Assembly: GCF_003858645.1 (NCBI RefSeq)
Contig: NZ_RQJP01000001.1
Coordinates: forward strand, 124,001-188,000
From: Larkinella knui
GTDB taxonomy: Bacteria > Bacteroidota > Bacteroidia > Cytophagales > Spirosomataceae
Direction of reading: 5' to 3'
Length of the DNA stretch: 64,000 nt
Part shown: piece by piece, positions 8,740-17,450 of the stretch
Position numbering within the stretch: position 1 is the stretch's first letter
Layout of the letters: each line of letters starts with the position of its first letter
Notes under the pieces: generated by a model
Seen by the model: only the letters and a program-made list of their open reading frames with translations
What the model was told of the DNA's origin: nothing
The model's database searches: none
Made by a program: the position numbers and the translations under genes

Positions 8740-9507
8740 ATGAAGACGATTACAGAAAGACACCAGTTTATTTTGCAGCGGTTGAAGGAAAGCGGCAGCG
8801 TCACGATTCAGGAATTGAGCGACCTGATGGAAGTGTCGGGGGTGACGATCCGGAAAGATTTGAAACTGCTGGAGGATAAAAGCCTGCTGTTCCGGACGCG
8901 GGGCGGTGGGTCGATGACCAACCCGTACGCTTTTGAAAAGCCGATCGACGAGAAAGCGTTGATTCGGGCCGAGGAGAAACAGACGATTGCCAGAGCCGCC
9001 CTGGCGCTCATCGGGCAGAACGACTCGATTATCATTGGTTCGGGCACCACGGTTTTTGAACTGGCGAGGTGTCTGCATCCGGCCGATAAGCTGACGGTGA
9101 TTACCCCGGCGGTGAAAGTCGCAGCCGAGCTCAGCAACCGGGCCAACGTGGAAGTGTTGCAACTGGGGGGCCTGATTCGCCCGAATTCGTCGTCGGTCGT
9201 GGGTTCCTTTGCCGAACAGATGCTCGATCGCCTTTCCTGCGGGCTGTTGTTTGTGGGTGTCGACGGCGTTGATTTCGACTTCGGCCTGTCGATCAGCAAC
9301 CTGACGGAAACCAGCCTGAACCAGAAACTGATCGATGCCGCCCAAACCGTGGCCGTTCTGGCCGACAGCTCCAAATTCGGGAAGCGGGGCATCGGAAAAA
9401 TCGGCAATCTGGACCAGATTCACTACCTGATTACCGATTCAGGTGTTTCGGATGAGCTGGTACGGAAGCTGGAAGAACGGGGTGTGAAGGTGATTGTGGC
9501 GGGGTGA
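8740..9507 (+). CDS. DeoR/GlpR-family transcriptional repressor
   Basis: 255 aa from the ATG at 8740 (MKTITERHQFIL). The open frame extends 22 codons upstream, but those residues are not part of a DeoR protein. Residues about 5-57 form the DeoR winged helix (ESGSVTIQELSDLMEVSGVT, IRKDLKLLE). The rest is the ribose-5-phosphate-isomerase-like sensor domain (IIGSGTTVFELAR, LGGLIRPNSSS, GVDGVDFDFGLS), which normally binds a phosphorylated sugar and releases DNA. It is divergent from the transporter/kinase operon with about 270 bases between the starts, so it most likely represses that operon and responds to a phosphorylated intermediate made by one of the two kinases. Confidence 0.92.
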   Translation: MKTITERHQFILQRLKESGSVTIQELSDLMEVSGVTIRKDLKLLEDKSLLFRTRGGGSMTNPYAFEKPIDEKALIRAEEKQTIARAALALIGQNDSIIIGSGTTVFELARCLHPADKLTVITPAVKVAAELSNRANVEVLQLGGLIRPNSSSVVGSFAEQMLDRLSCGLLFVGVDGVDFDFGLSISNLTETSLNQKLIDAAQTVAVLADSSKFGKRGIGKIGNLDQIHYLITDSGVSDELVRKLEERGVKVIVAG

Positions 9508-9541
9508 AGTTATTGAAAATTAGGTAGTTGGTCGTGGAAGG

Positions 9542-9703
9542 TTACACTTGATTCATATATTTTGTCTTGTCGACTGGTAAGGAAGTTCTTTTGCTTTGTT
9601 TGGCCTTCTTTTTTGCAAAATACGCTGACAGAGCTAATTCTTCTTCTTGGGTTAACGATCCTTGTCCGCCAATAAAATCGGGTTCACTTAATTGCTTTTT
9701 CAT
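9542..9703 (-). CDS. Small basic protein (53 aa), partner of the frameshifted acetyltransferase-like gene
   Basis: A 54-codon frame from ATG at 9701-9703 to TAA at 9542-9544. The product starts MKKQLSEPDFIGGQGSL, continues with an acidic patch (TQEEELALSAYFA) and ends in a Lys/Arg-rich tail (KKKAKQSKR). It begins four bases after the stop of the upstream gene, so the two are surely co-transcribed. No family is recognised with certainty; the DFIGGQGSLTxEEE pattern looks conserved rather than random. A regulatory or antitoxin-like partner is possible but unproven. The pair lies in DNA visibly more AT-rich than its neighbours. Confidence 0.6.
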   Translation of the reverse strand: MKKQLSEPDFIGGQGSLTQEEELALSAYFAKKKAKQSKRTSLPVDKTKYMNQV

Positions 9704-9707
9704 AATC

Positions 9708-10234
9708 TCAATTTTTAAAATAGCGCGAAATAAGTTTCAATGCCGCTTTTGTTTCAATAATCATAACCCTGCCACCAAAATGAAAGGCCCCTAATGTTTT
9801 TTCATAGTGCTCGATCAGTTGTGATTTAGATAGAAATGAAATGTTTCCCTCATGGCCACGTTGAAACGAAAGTCGGCACGCAAATGCGACCAGATTACCC
9901 GCAACCCCGGCATAAACTTTCGTATTTCCTTTATTGAATGGTGCATTTTCCACAAGGTGCATATAAACATGATCTGCCTTTACTTCAAGACAAATTAGCC
10001 CCTGAATTATAGTAGGGTTACCCAAAATTGTTAATTTATATACCTCACGTTCTGGTTGTTTATGCTCAAATTTCCAGTCAAAAAGCCACTTGTTTTTTTT
10101 CGTGATGGTCTTAAGGTCGGCCACCGATACAAGCGAAATTTCCGTTTGGAAGTTGTCGCCGGTACCACATTTTCTATTGAATTGGTAAGCTTGTCTATGA
10201 GAAAATCAAGCCCTACTGTTTGTTGGTTTTCCAC
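9708..10234 (-). pseudogene. Acetyltransferase-like (GNAT-type) gene broken by a one-base deletion
   Basis: Two overlapping frames together make one protein of about 175 residues. The upstream frame (GTG at 10232-10234) reads MENQQTVGLDFLIDKLTNS then IENVV. The downstream frame, open from before 10160 to the TGA at 9708-9710, reads GDNFQTEISLVSVADLKTI and onwards. Restoring one base near 10161-10166 joins ENVV-x-GDNF in register. The C-terminal half (GVAGNLVAFA, SFQRGHEGNISFL, IEHYEKTLGA) has the layout of the GNAT acetyl-CoA loop and YEKLG strand. So this is a recently broken gene, a sequencing error, or a programmed frameshift. It precedes the 53-aa gene by four bases. Function unknown. Confidence 0.65.
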
Positions 10235-10323
10235 TCAACGAATTTACAGAATATTCAGGGTTCGGGCAAATGCCATCTGATCACCGATCCGGGCGGTATT
10301 GCGTCCTGGTACGTTGTCCACCC

Positions 10324-11244
10324 TCAATTAAATGAATGCCGGAACTCCATCGGCGACACATTCATCTTGCTCTTGAAGAGCTTGCTAAATGATTGGGGGT
10401 ATTCAAAACCGAGTTGGTACGCGATTTCGCTGACCGACAAAGACGTTGTCGTCAAAATTTCCTGCGCCTTTTCGATCAGTTTGTTGTGGATGTGTTGCTG
10501 CGTGCTTTGTCCGGTTAAGGTTCTTAGCAGATCACTTAAATAGTTGGGTGAAATCGCCAGTTCATCGGAAATATACTGAACCGTCGGAAGTCCTAATTCC
10601 TGGACCTTTTCACTGTTAAAGTAGTCCGATAAAACCGTTTCCAGCTTGATCAGTAAATCGTTGCTGGCGTGCTTCCGGGTGATGAACTGGCGGTTATAAA
10701 ACCGGTTGCAATAATTGAGCAACAAATCGATGTGCGAAACGATAACATCCTGGCTGAAGTTGTCGATTACCGAGCGGTATTCCTGTTCGATATTCTTCAT
10801 GATGGCGGTAATCATGGTTTCTTCCTTTTCGGAAAGGTGCAGGGCTTCGTTGACCGCGTACGAGAAATAACCGTAGTCCTTGATGGCTTTCGACAGGGGA
10901 TAATTGCGGATGAAATCCGGATGAAGCACCAGCCACCAGCCCACCACCGCCCGGTCGTCGGTGACATCCGTCGAAATGACCTGTCCCGGCGAAAAAAACG
11001 TCATCACGCCTTCGTCAAAATCGTAATAATTCTGCCCGTACTTCAGCTTGCCTTTGAAGTCTTTTTTGATGCAGATGGAGTAAAAATTATACATGACACT
11101 CCGCTGGCTTTCGGTCCAGTCGCATTTTACGTCACTCAAATCGATCAAACTGACCAGCGGATGTTCCGGTTTAGGCAGTTCCAGCAACCGGTGCAATTCC
11201 GAAACCGACTGGATGGGATACGGAGGTTGGGCGGATTTTTTCAT
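10324..11244 (-). CDS. AraC-family transcriptional regulator
   Basis: 306 aa. The C-terminal 100 residues form the double helix-turn-helix: the first in DELAISPNYLSDLLRTLTG, the second in LSVSEIAYQLGFEYPQSFSK followed by the usual MNVSPMEFR. The N-terminal half is a cupin-like sensing domain (FYSICIKKDFKGKLKYGQ, MTFFSPGQVI). It is a paralogue of the regulator at 12464-13354, sharing the PEHPLVSL, EALHLS and LPTVxxxxxEL landmarks. It follows the aldo/keto reductase gene on the same strand with a hairpin between. The likely target is that gene or its own promoter; the inducer is unknown. Confidence 0.9.
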   Translation of the reverse strand: MKKSAQPPYPIQSVSELHRLLELPKPEHPLVSLIDLSDVKCDWTESQRSVMYNFYSICIKKDFKGKLKYGQNYYDFDEGVMTFFSPGQVISTDVTDDRAVVGWWLVLHPDFIRNYPLSKAIKDYGYFSYAVNEALHLSEKEETMITAIMKNIEQEYRSVIDNFSQDVIVSHIDLLLNYCNRFYNRQFITRKHASNDLLIKLETVLSDYFNSEKVQELGLPTVQYISDELAISPNYLSDLLRTLTGQSTQQHIHNKLIEKAQEILTTTSLSVSEIAYQLGFEYPQSFSKLFKSKMNVSPMEFRHSFN

Positions 11245-11265
11245 TGTTTTTCAGGCTTTTGATAG

Positions 11266-11303
11266 ACCGGGAAAAGCCATCCTTAAAGATAGCTTTTCCC
11301 GGT
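11266..11303 (-). terminator. Hairpin between aldo/keto reductase and AraC genes
   Basis: A perfect 12-bp stem, ACCGGGAAAAGC (11266-11277) with GCTTTTCCCGGT (11292-11303), encloses a 14-base loop, just after the stop of the aldo/keto reductase gene at 11320. There is no strong T-run, but the position is that of a transcription terminator. Confidence 0.6.
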
Positions 11304-11319
11304 GGCTATTTTGGGGCTA

Positions 11320-12339
11320 TTATAAATTTACCATCGACATTCCGGTCGCATCATACCGGTCGCCGGTCGAGACGCCCAACGGAACGATGGCTTCCAGCCG
11401 GGCCAGATCTTCCGCGCTCAACGTAATGCCGGTGGCTGCGATATTCTGTTCCACGTAGTTGACACGTTTGGTGCCCGGTATGGGTAAAAACCCTTTGGCA
11501 ATCACCCAGGCAATGGCCAGTTGGGACGGGGTGATACTTTTTTCATTGGCCAGGGCCTTGATGGCGTTCACCAACTCGATGTTTTTGTAGAACTGGTCCC
11601 CCTGAAAACGCGGGATCGTTCGGCGGAAATCATTCGCCGGAAAATCATCGGGCGTTTGGATGTCGCCCGACAGAAAACCGCGTCCCAACGGCGAATAGGC
11701 CACAAACCCGATGCCCAATTCCTGAACGGTGTCGGTAATACCGTCTTCCTCGGCGTTTCGTTCAAAGAGCGAATACTCGGTTTGTACCGCCGTCAGGGGA
11801 TGGATGTTATGCGCCTTGCGGATGGTTTCAGAACCCACTTCGGACAGCCCGATATAGCCCACTTTTCCTTCTTTTACCAGCTCAGCCATCGCACCAACGG
11901 TTTCTTCGATGGGCGTAGCGGGGTCCAGGCGGTGGAGGTAATACAGATCGATGTAGTCGGTGCCGAGGTTTTTCAAGGAACGTTCAACGGCTTTTTTGAC
12001 GTAATCCGGTTGTCCGTTAATCCGCCAGGTCAGTTGCTCGTTATCATCGATTTCATAGCCAAATTTGGTGGCAATGATATACTGATTCCGGTTGCCTTTG
12101 ATGGCTTTGGCGACGAGCCTTTCATTGGCCAGCGGGCCATATAGATCGGCTGTATCCAGAAAATTACCACCCAGTTCGAGCGAACGGTGGATGGTGGCGA
12201 TGGATTCGGCTTCGTCGGCTTGTCCGTAAATATCCATACCGGCAATCTGGGTCATGCCCATACACCCCAGGCCGATCCGGGGAACAACCAGTCCCTGACT
12301 TCCTAGATTTGTTTTTTGAATAGGATTCATAATTTGCAT
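11320..12339 (-). CDS. Aldo/keto reductase
   Basis: 339 aa (Met4 at 12330 is an alternative start). The AKR catalytic tetrad is intact: Asp62 and Tyr67 in FLDTADLYG, Lys92 in IIATKFGY and His136 in YYLHRLDP. The NADPH site near the C-terminus (IPGTKRVNYVEQN) is of the YajO/GCY type found in the AKR13 and general-stress groups. It would reduce aldehydes or ketones in the cytoplasm with NADPH. It lies between two paralogous AraC regulators, and an SDR gene lies further upstream on the same strand, a common carbonyl-detoxification arrangement. The physiological substrate is not evident. Confidence 0.92.
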   Translation of the reverse strand: MQIMNPIQKTNLGSQGLVVPRIGLGCMGMTQIAGMDIYGQADEAESIATIHRSLELGGNFLDTADLYGPLANERLVAKAIKGNRNQYIIATKFGYEIDDNEQLTWRINGQPDYVKKAVERSLKNLGTDYIDLYYLHRLDPATPIEETVGAMAELVKEGKVGYIGLSEVGSETIRKAHNIHPLTAVQTEYSLFERNAEEDGITDTVQELGIGFVAYSPLGRGFLSGDIQTPDDFPANDFRRTIPRFQGDQFYKNIELVNAIKALANEKSITPSQLAIAWVIAKGFLPIPGTKRVNYVEQNIAATGITLSAEDLARLEAIVPLGVSTGDRYDATGMSMVNL

Positions 12340-12463
12340 CGGAAAATTGGGTAAAAATCAATGATGCAAAGGTCCGACCGGCCGCCCGAAGAAAAGTAGC
12401 CGAATCTCCAGTTGTTGTATCCAAAACGGGGAAGATGTCCGGCAGGCGGGTTTTGGAAAATTG

Positions 12464-13354
12464 TTAATTCAGATTGTACTTTTTATACTCATTCGGGCTC
12501 ATACCGACTTCTTTCCTGAACAAACGGGAGAAATAAGGCGGATTGTCGAACCCCAGGCTGTAGGCAATTTCCGCCACGGTTGCCGCCGGTCCGTTGAGTA
12601 AATGTTTGGCCTCCGAAATCAGGAAAATATGAATGTGCTCCAGGGCGGTTTTTCCAGTTTCCTGCTTCAAAAGATCGCTCAGGTAACTGGCCGACAGATT
12701 CAGCTCCGCGGCCATGAATTTCACCGTAGGCAAGCCCTTTTGAGCCAGTTGTCCGCTTTCAAAATAATGCGTCAGCGTATTCGTAAACCGCGAAATGATC
12801 CGGCCCGACAGCTCGGTGCGATGGATGAACTGGCGTTTGTAAAACCGCTGAGAATACCGCAGGATGGCGCCGACGTGCCCCAGAATGATGTCCTTGCTGT
12901 ACTCATCCGGATAGTTGTTGTATTCGGATTCGATGGTGCGGTACAGCCCCCAGATGATTTGTTCTTCTTTGGGCGATAAATGCAGGGCTTCGTTGGCTTC
13001 ATACTCGAAATACGGGTATTTCTTTATCTCCGCATGCAGCGGATGCCCGTTCAGGTAATCTTCGTGGATGTAGATGGCAAATCCGTCGTCTTCCAGTTCC
13101 AGATTGCGCATTTCGGCAACCTGCCGGGGTTTGATGAAATACATGGAACCGCTGTCGCCGTCGTACTTCGTTTTGCCGTACCGGATGAAGCCCGCCTTCA
13201 TTTTCTTGAGCCCGATCATGTAGAAATCGCCGGTGAATTCGCTGGTGCCGAATGAACACCGCTGCGTACAGCGCAACAGACTGATCATCGGGTGTTCCGG
13301 GGGCGGATAGCCGTTGAACTGGTGCAGTTCGCTCAGGGTTTTAAAATGTGCCAT
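12464..13354 (-). CDS. AraC-family transcriptional regulator (paralogue)
   Basis: 296 aa. The C-terminal AraC domain shows helix-turn-helix one in AAELNLSASYLSDLLKQETG and helix-turn-helix two in VAEIAYSLGFDNPPYFSR, then KEVGMSPNEYK. The N-terminal sensing domain begins LSELHQFNGYPPPEHPMISL and has GDFYMIGLKKMKAGFIRYGK. It lies between the SDR gene (upstream) and the aldo/keto reductase (downstream), all on one strand. It probably controls one or both oxidoreductases. Ligand unknown. Confidence 0.9.
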   Translation of the reverse strand: MAHFKTLSELHQFNGYPPPEHPMISLLRCTQRCSFGTSEFTGDFYMIGLKKMKAGFIRYGKTKYDGDSGSMYFIKPRQVAEMRNLELEDDGFAIYIHEDYLNGHPLHAEIKKYPYFEYEANEALHLSPKEEQIIWGLYRTIESEYNNYPDEYSKDIILGHVGAILRYSQRFYKRQFIHRTELSGRIISRFTNTLTHYFESGQLAQKGLPTVKFMAAELNLSASYLSDLLKQETGKTALEHIHIFLISEAKHLLNGPAATVAEIAYSLGFDNPPYFSRLFRKEVGMSPNEYKKYNLN

Positions 13355-13371
13355 ATTCGTACTGAATTAAA

Positions 13372-13411
13372 AGCAGCACCGGTGTATACCGTTCCGGTGA
13401 CCGGTGCTGCT
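13372..13411 (-). terminator. Terminator of the SDR gene
   Basis: Perfect 12-bp stem AGCAGCACCGGT (13372-13383) with ACCGGTGCTGCT (13400-13411), lying 15 bases beyond the SDR stop. On the minus strand the stem is followed by TTTTAATT, so it fits a rho-independent terminator for the leftward SDR gene. Confidence 0.7.
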
Positions 13412-13425
13412 GTCCGTAGTGCCGG

Positions 13426-14244
13426 TTATTTGCCGTGTGCTTTCTCGGCTACCTCACGCCATTCTTCCCAGGTCGCCAGCCGATCGGCATAGACCTGTTT
13501 GGCCAGTGGCAACGGCATTTTGCCCAAGAACAAACGAAGGGGCGGATTGGTGCTGTCCACCAGTTTCAGGATGGCCTCAACGGTGGCTTCCGGAATACCG
13601 ACAAAATCCTCCGTTAAACCGGCCTGAAAAGCGGCTTTTACCCCATCATAGGCCGGAATCGGTTGCGAATGGGTCGCGGAAGTCCCCGCCCAGTCGGTCG
13701 AAAAACCGTTCGGTTCGACCAGCGTCACGTGGATGCCGAACGCTTTCACTTCGGCCGCCAGGGTTTCGCTCAATCCTTCCACCGCAAACTTGGACGCATT
13801 GTAAAGGCCCAGGGTTGGAAAGGTCAATACGCCTAACATGCTGGACAACTGAATGATATGCCCATGACCCTGTTCCCGCATGATGGGCAGGGCCGCCTGT
13901 GTTACCCACAACAGCCCGAAGACATTGGCTTCAAACTGGTCGCGGGCTTCCTGCTCAGTAGCCTCTTCGATGGCCCCAAACAGGCCATAGCCCGCATTGT
14001 TGATGACGGTGTCGATTTGCCCGAAATATGCTTTCGCCTGCTGAATGGCGGCAAAACTGGCGGCCCGGTCCGTCACATCCAACTGGATGGGCAACAGCGA
14101 ATCGCCGTATTGTGCTTTAAGTTGTTCTAATGCGGCTCTATTTCGGACCGTTGCGGCCACGTTATCACCCCGTTGGAGAAAAGCTTCCGCCCATAGTTTC
14201 CCGAAACCCCGGGAAGCGCCTGTAATAAAAATTGTCTTTGCCAT
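13426..14244 (-). CDS. SDR-family NAD(P)-dependent oxidoreductase
   Basis: 272 aa, a classical short-chain dehydrogenase. The cofactor loop is TGASRGFG (8-15), the structural NNAG motif is at 82-85, and the active site is Ser134/135 (QLSSM), Tyr148 and Lys152 (YNASK). Arg12 and the loop type favour NADP(H). The C-terminal part (VEPNGFSTDWAGTSATHSQP) matches the retinol-dehydrogenase-like SDRs common next to AraC regulators. It is cytoplasmic, has its own terminator and is followed by an AraC gene that may regulate it. Substrate unknown. Confidence 0.92.
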   Translation of the reverse strand: MAKTIFITGASRGFGKLWAEAFLQRGDNVAATVRNRAALEQLKAQYGDSLLPIQLDVTDRAASFAAIQQAKAYFGQIDTVINNAGYGLFGAIEEATEQEARDQFEANVFGLLWVTQAALPIMREQGHGHIIQLSSMLGVLTFPTLGLYNASKFAVEGLSETLAAEVKAFGIHVTLVEPNGFSTDWAGTSATHSQPIPAYDGVKAAFQAGLTEDFVGIPEATVEAILKLVDSTNPPLRLFLGKMPLPLAKQVYADRLATWEEWREVAEKAHGK

Positions 14245-14424
14245 CGCTAAAAATGTTCTTGTAAATACAAAGGCAAAGCTAGCGGGCCGGTTTTTGAATC
14301 AGTTATACAAAAGCCGGGAAAGCGGATACAGATTCCGAAAGTCGGGGTAGGGGTGACTTTTTGTCGACTGTGAAAACCGGATCGAACGTAGGTCTGTTTG
14401 TTTTTTCTGCTTGACGGATTGGCG

Positions 14425-16299
14425 TTAGTGCCAGCTTGGGACGCCAATGGCCCCAAACCACGTCAAATAACCGGCGGCCAGGATATTGAGAGCCGATAAC
14501 ACGGCCATGTGCCAGTAAAGGGTTCTGCTCACGTTAGCCTTCCGTTGCCGGATCAGCGTGATGCCGGACCAGACGGCCGCCAGGGCAAAAAGAATGGACA
14601 ATACCAGCGCAGAAACTGATAAAACCCCCATCTGGCCCAGTCGTTCCATCGGATCCTGCCCGCCGATGATGCCCAGAATCGTGGTCGCCACAAAAAGCAG
14701 ACTCGTCAGAAAAGGCCACAGAATAACGTTGCGAGCCTCCTTACGGCCCCGACTGGTCCGTCCGTATCGGATCAACCAGACGCTGCCGAAAATCACCGAA
14801 CCCAGCAGATAGAGCAGCCAGATGATACTGAGCAGGTATTGACCGAAGGCCAGAACCGGTGAAATCCGCATCAGAACCAGACTTCCCACGTGAACGACTT
14901 CCCCCGCCAGCGGGTCCTGCACCTGCACCACACTGATTTTTCCGGTTTCGGGTGAGGCATACTGCCGGTCGGTAACGGCGACGTGGGTTTCTAAACCGCC
15001 CCCGAACAGGTTTCGGCTAAAAAGAAAGTTTCCGCTTCGCCAAAGGCGCTTTACGTCCACAATCCGCTGTTGAAAATACATCTTTTGCACCCGCGGATTG
15101 ATCGGAACGTAATAGCCCGAAATCGCATCGGCGAGCTTTTGTTCCACCGGTTTTTTGCGGGCCGAGTCGGCCTGAAAAGGGGCAGTCTGAAAACGCCGGA
15201 TCAGGTCCCCAATCTGACCAAGGGCATTTCCGTTCCCGGCATTGATCATGATGGCATAGCCTACCTGGTGGGCCGGGAGATACGAAAAGTCCGTCAGTCC
15301 GCCGTTCACCCCGCCGGAGTGGGATCGGTACACAAACTGCTTATACGGGGTCGAATAGTTGGCCAAACCGTAGCCGTAGTCCAGACCCGCCCGGGCGCCC
15401 GTAGTGGTGGAGGGGGTTTCCATGCGTTTCAGGGAGGCTTCCTGCACGAGTGGCCGATCCCCAACCCGACCCCGGTTGACAAAAAAACGGAGCATGCGGG
15501 CCATATCCTTCGGTGAGGCATTGATGGCCCCCGATGGACGAACGCTGATGTTCCAGTACGGCTGGGGAACGTGGTTCACGTACAGGGTGGCCCCCCGTTG
15601 CCGGTAAAGCTCCGACGCAAAATACGTCGCCGTTGTCATGCCCAGCGGTCGGAAAAACTGTTCCTGTATATAGTCTTCAAACCGCTGGCCCGTAATCTTT
15701 TCGATGATGTAGGCGGCCACCGGCGGGCCCGAATTGCTGTAGGCCATGCGCGTACCCGGCATCAAGCGGGATGTTCGGGTGCCCGGCAGAAAATCGAGTC
15801 CCTGTTTCAGCGTAAGCGCTGGATCGTTGAGGGCGTAATCCGCCAGGTGCATATCGTCCCAGCCCGTGGTGTGCTCCAGCAGATGCTCCACGAGAATGGG
15901 AGCGGTTTTTTCCCAGGGGTTGGTGTACTCAATTTCCGGCACCAAATCCCGGACTTTGGCTTTCAGACTCACCCGGCCTTCTTCCTGAAGCTTCAGAATA
16001 GCCAACGAAACAAACATCTTGGATACGGAACCGATGCGAAACAGCGTATTTTCCGTAGCCTGGACCTTTTTTTCCAGATTGGCCTGGCCCAATCCCGCCA
16101 CCCACACCGTGCTGTCGCCCTTCACCAGAGCCACGCCGACCGCCGGGGTTCCGGTTTCTTTCAACACGTTTTCAATGGCAGCCTGAAGTTCCTGAATCGT
16201 TGCCGGAGCCTTGGGTTTGGTCTGGGCAACGAGGAGCAGGGGACAAAAAAGTAAGCAGAGAAAGAAGACCGTACTGCGGGTTTCGGGCGTCAGGATCAT
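14425..16299 (-). CDS. Membrane-anchored serine hydrolase, class C beta-lactamase/PBP-like
   Basis: 624 aa. A signal peptide (FFLCLLFCPLLLVAQ) precedes a beta-lactamase/transpeptidase-like domain with the SxxK nucleophile Ser91-Val-Ser-Lys94 (RIGSVSKMF), a Tyr-x-Asn motif (AYSNSG, about 187) and a YRSHSGGVNGG stretch in place of the KTG motif. The last 150 residues contain four hydrophobic helices separated by short basic loops. The fold is shared by EstB-type esterases, D-aminopeptidases and AmpC; the long C-terminal membrane part argues against a simple antibiotic-resistance enzyme and suggests a peptidase or esterase displayed in the periplasm. It is 122 bases downstream of the M28 peptidase on the same strand. 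Confidence 0.88.
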   Translation of the reverse strand: MILTPETRSTVFFLCLLFCPLLLVAQTKPKAPATIQELQAAIENVLKETGTPAVGVALVKGDSTVWVAGLGQANLEKKVQATENTLFRIGSVSKMFVSLAILKLQEEGRVSLKAKVRDLVPEIEYTNPWEKTAPILVEHLLEHTTGWDDMHLADYALNDPALTLKQGLDFLPGTRTSRLMPGTRMAYSNSGPPVAAYIIEKITGQRFEDYIQEQFFRPLGMTTATYFASELYRQRGATLYVNHVPQPYWNISVRPSGAINASPKDMARMLRFFVNRGRVGDRPLVQEASLKRMETPSTTTGARAGLDYGYGLANYSTPYKQFVYRSHSGGVNGGLTDFSYLPAHQVGYAIMINAGNGNALGQIGDLIRRFQTAPFQADSARKKPVEQKLADAISGYYVPINPRVQKMYFQQRIVDVKRLWRSGNFLFSRNLFGGGLETHVAVTDRQYASPETGKISVVQVQDPLAGEVVHVGSLVLMRISPVLAFGQYLLSIIWLLYLLGSVIFGSVWLIRYGRTSRGRKEARNVILWPFLTSLLFVATTILGIIGGQDPMERLGQMGVLSVSALVLSILFALAAVWSGITLIRQRKANVSRTLYWHMAVLSALNILAAGYLTWFGAIGVPSWH

Positions 16300-16421
16300 G
16301 GGTCGTACGGGTTGTTTTTTGAGGGCACGGTGGTTTTACCAGAAAGTGTTTGTTGGGCCTGCCATACTTTAAAAATAAAAACCGCCAGATCGTTACGCGA
16401 CCAAAATGGCCCCACGTTTGG

Positions 16422-17354
16422 CTACTGAACCGGGGTGAACTTCATTTTAGGCAGCTTCAAGGCGTTGTCGATCAGCTTGATTTCCAGCCGCAGAATTTCC
16501 TCCTCGGCCTTGGCGTCGATTTTTTCGGGATCATCGCCCGGTTTGTGGTAATCCGGATGACCGCCGGTGTGGAAGAACAGCACCGGAATCTGTTTGGCAT
16601 AAAAAGCCGCATTGTCGGAGCCGCCGTTTCCGGCCCGATCGGTGAAGAATTTGACCCCGGCCGTAACGCCCTGGAAGACCTCCGGCCAGGCGTCGGCGGT
16701 TCCGTAACCCCCGATGCCGACGCCCCGTTCGGGATTATACCGGCCAATCATATCCATACAAACCATGAAGTTCAGCCGGTCGAGTGGCAGGGTCGGGTGG
16801 TTCAGAAAATACCGGGAGCCCTGCAACCCTAATTCTTCGGCCCCGAAGGCCATAAACAGAAAATTGTACGGCTCCTTCTCCGAATTTTTCGCGTAATACT
16901 GTGCCAGTTCCAGCAAACCGGCCACGCCTGAAGCATTGTCGTCGGCCCCGTTATGAATCTGCCCCTGCGGGTTGGAAGCCAGCGAACTGCCCTGCGTGCC
17001 CATTCCGAGGTGGTCGTAATGCGCACCGATGACGATGGTTTGGGCCGCGCCATTGTCCAGAAAGCCGATGACGTTAGCGGCTTTTCGCAAGCTGTCGGGC
17101 ACCACTACGCGCCGGACTTTTGCCGTAAAGGGTTGGTAAAAACCGTCTTCTCCCAACGGTTTCAGGCCATATTTTCGGAACTGCCGGGCGATGTAGGCGG
17201 CTGCTTTGGCATTTTCACGACTGCCCGTTCCCCGGCCTTTCATGTTGTCGGAAGCCAGCTTTTCGATGTGTTTTTTGACCCGGTCGGCGGAAGGTTCCTG
17301 CGCAAAAAGCGGGGTTGCCAGGAGCAGCAAAAAGGCGATTGTGCGATGATTCAT
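16422..17354 (-). CDS. M28-family zinc aminopeptidase, exported
   Basis: 310 aa from the ATG at 17352-17354 (MNHRTIAFLLLLATPLFAQ, a signal peptide); the frame runs six codons further up to a TTG. Zinc ligands of family M28 can be followed in order: His in GAHYDHLG, the bridging Asp in NGADDNASGV, the Glu pair in FGAEELGLQG, Asp in VCMDMIGRY and His in FHTGGHPDYH. Members cleave N-terminal amino acids from peptides, outside the cytoplasm here. It probably supplies amino acids from exported peptides. The beta-lactamase-like gene follows on the same strand. Confidence 0.92.
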   Translation of the reverse strand: MNHRTIAFLLLLATPLFAQEPSADRVKKHIEKLASDNMKGRGTGSRENAKAAAYIARQFRKYGLKPLGEDGFYQPFTAKVRRVVVPDSLRKAANVIGFLDNGAAQTIVIGAHYDHLGMGTQGSSLASNPQGQIHNGADDNASGVAGLLELAQYYAKNSEKEPYNFLFMAFGAEELGLQGSRYFLNHPTLPLDRLNFMVCMDMIGRYNPERGVGIGGYGTADAWPEVFQGVTAGVKFFTDRAGNGGSDNAAFYAKQIPVLFFHTGGHPDYHKPGDDPEKIDAKAEEEILRLEIKLIDNALKLPKMKFTPVQ

Positions 17355-17450
17355 GCCCGCAAATGTATGCAATTCGGCCGTACAGACGCGATTAATCGCG
17401 TCTCTTCCATCGCATTTGGGCCATCACCCTGCTTTTCTCCCCCGTTGTCG

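Noticed and set aside
9567-9794. 75-codon rightward frame in the AT-rich island
   Set aside because: It lies opposite the 53-aa gene and the end of the acetyltransferase-like gene, whose frames carry conserved-looking motifs; this one has none.
10161-10166. Programmed ribosomal frameshift site
   Set aside because: No slippery heptamer or clear downstream structure was seen at the junction; a one-base deletion or sequencing error explains it more simply, though this is not excluded.
14425-16299. Beta-lactamase resistance enzyme
   Set aside because: The SxxK/YxN motifs are shared with esterases and peptidases; the third motif is not KTG and four C-terminal membrane helices are foreign to AmpC.
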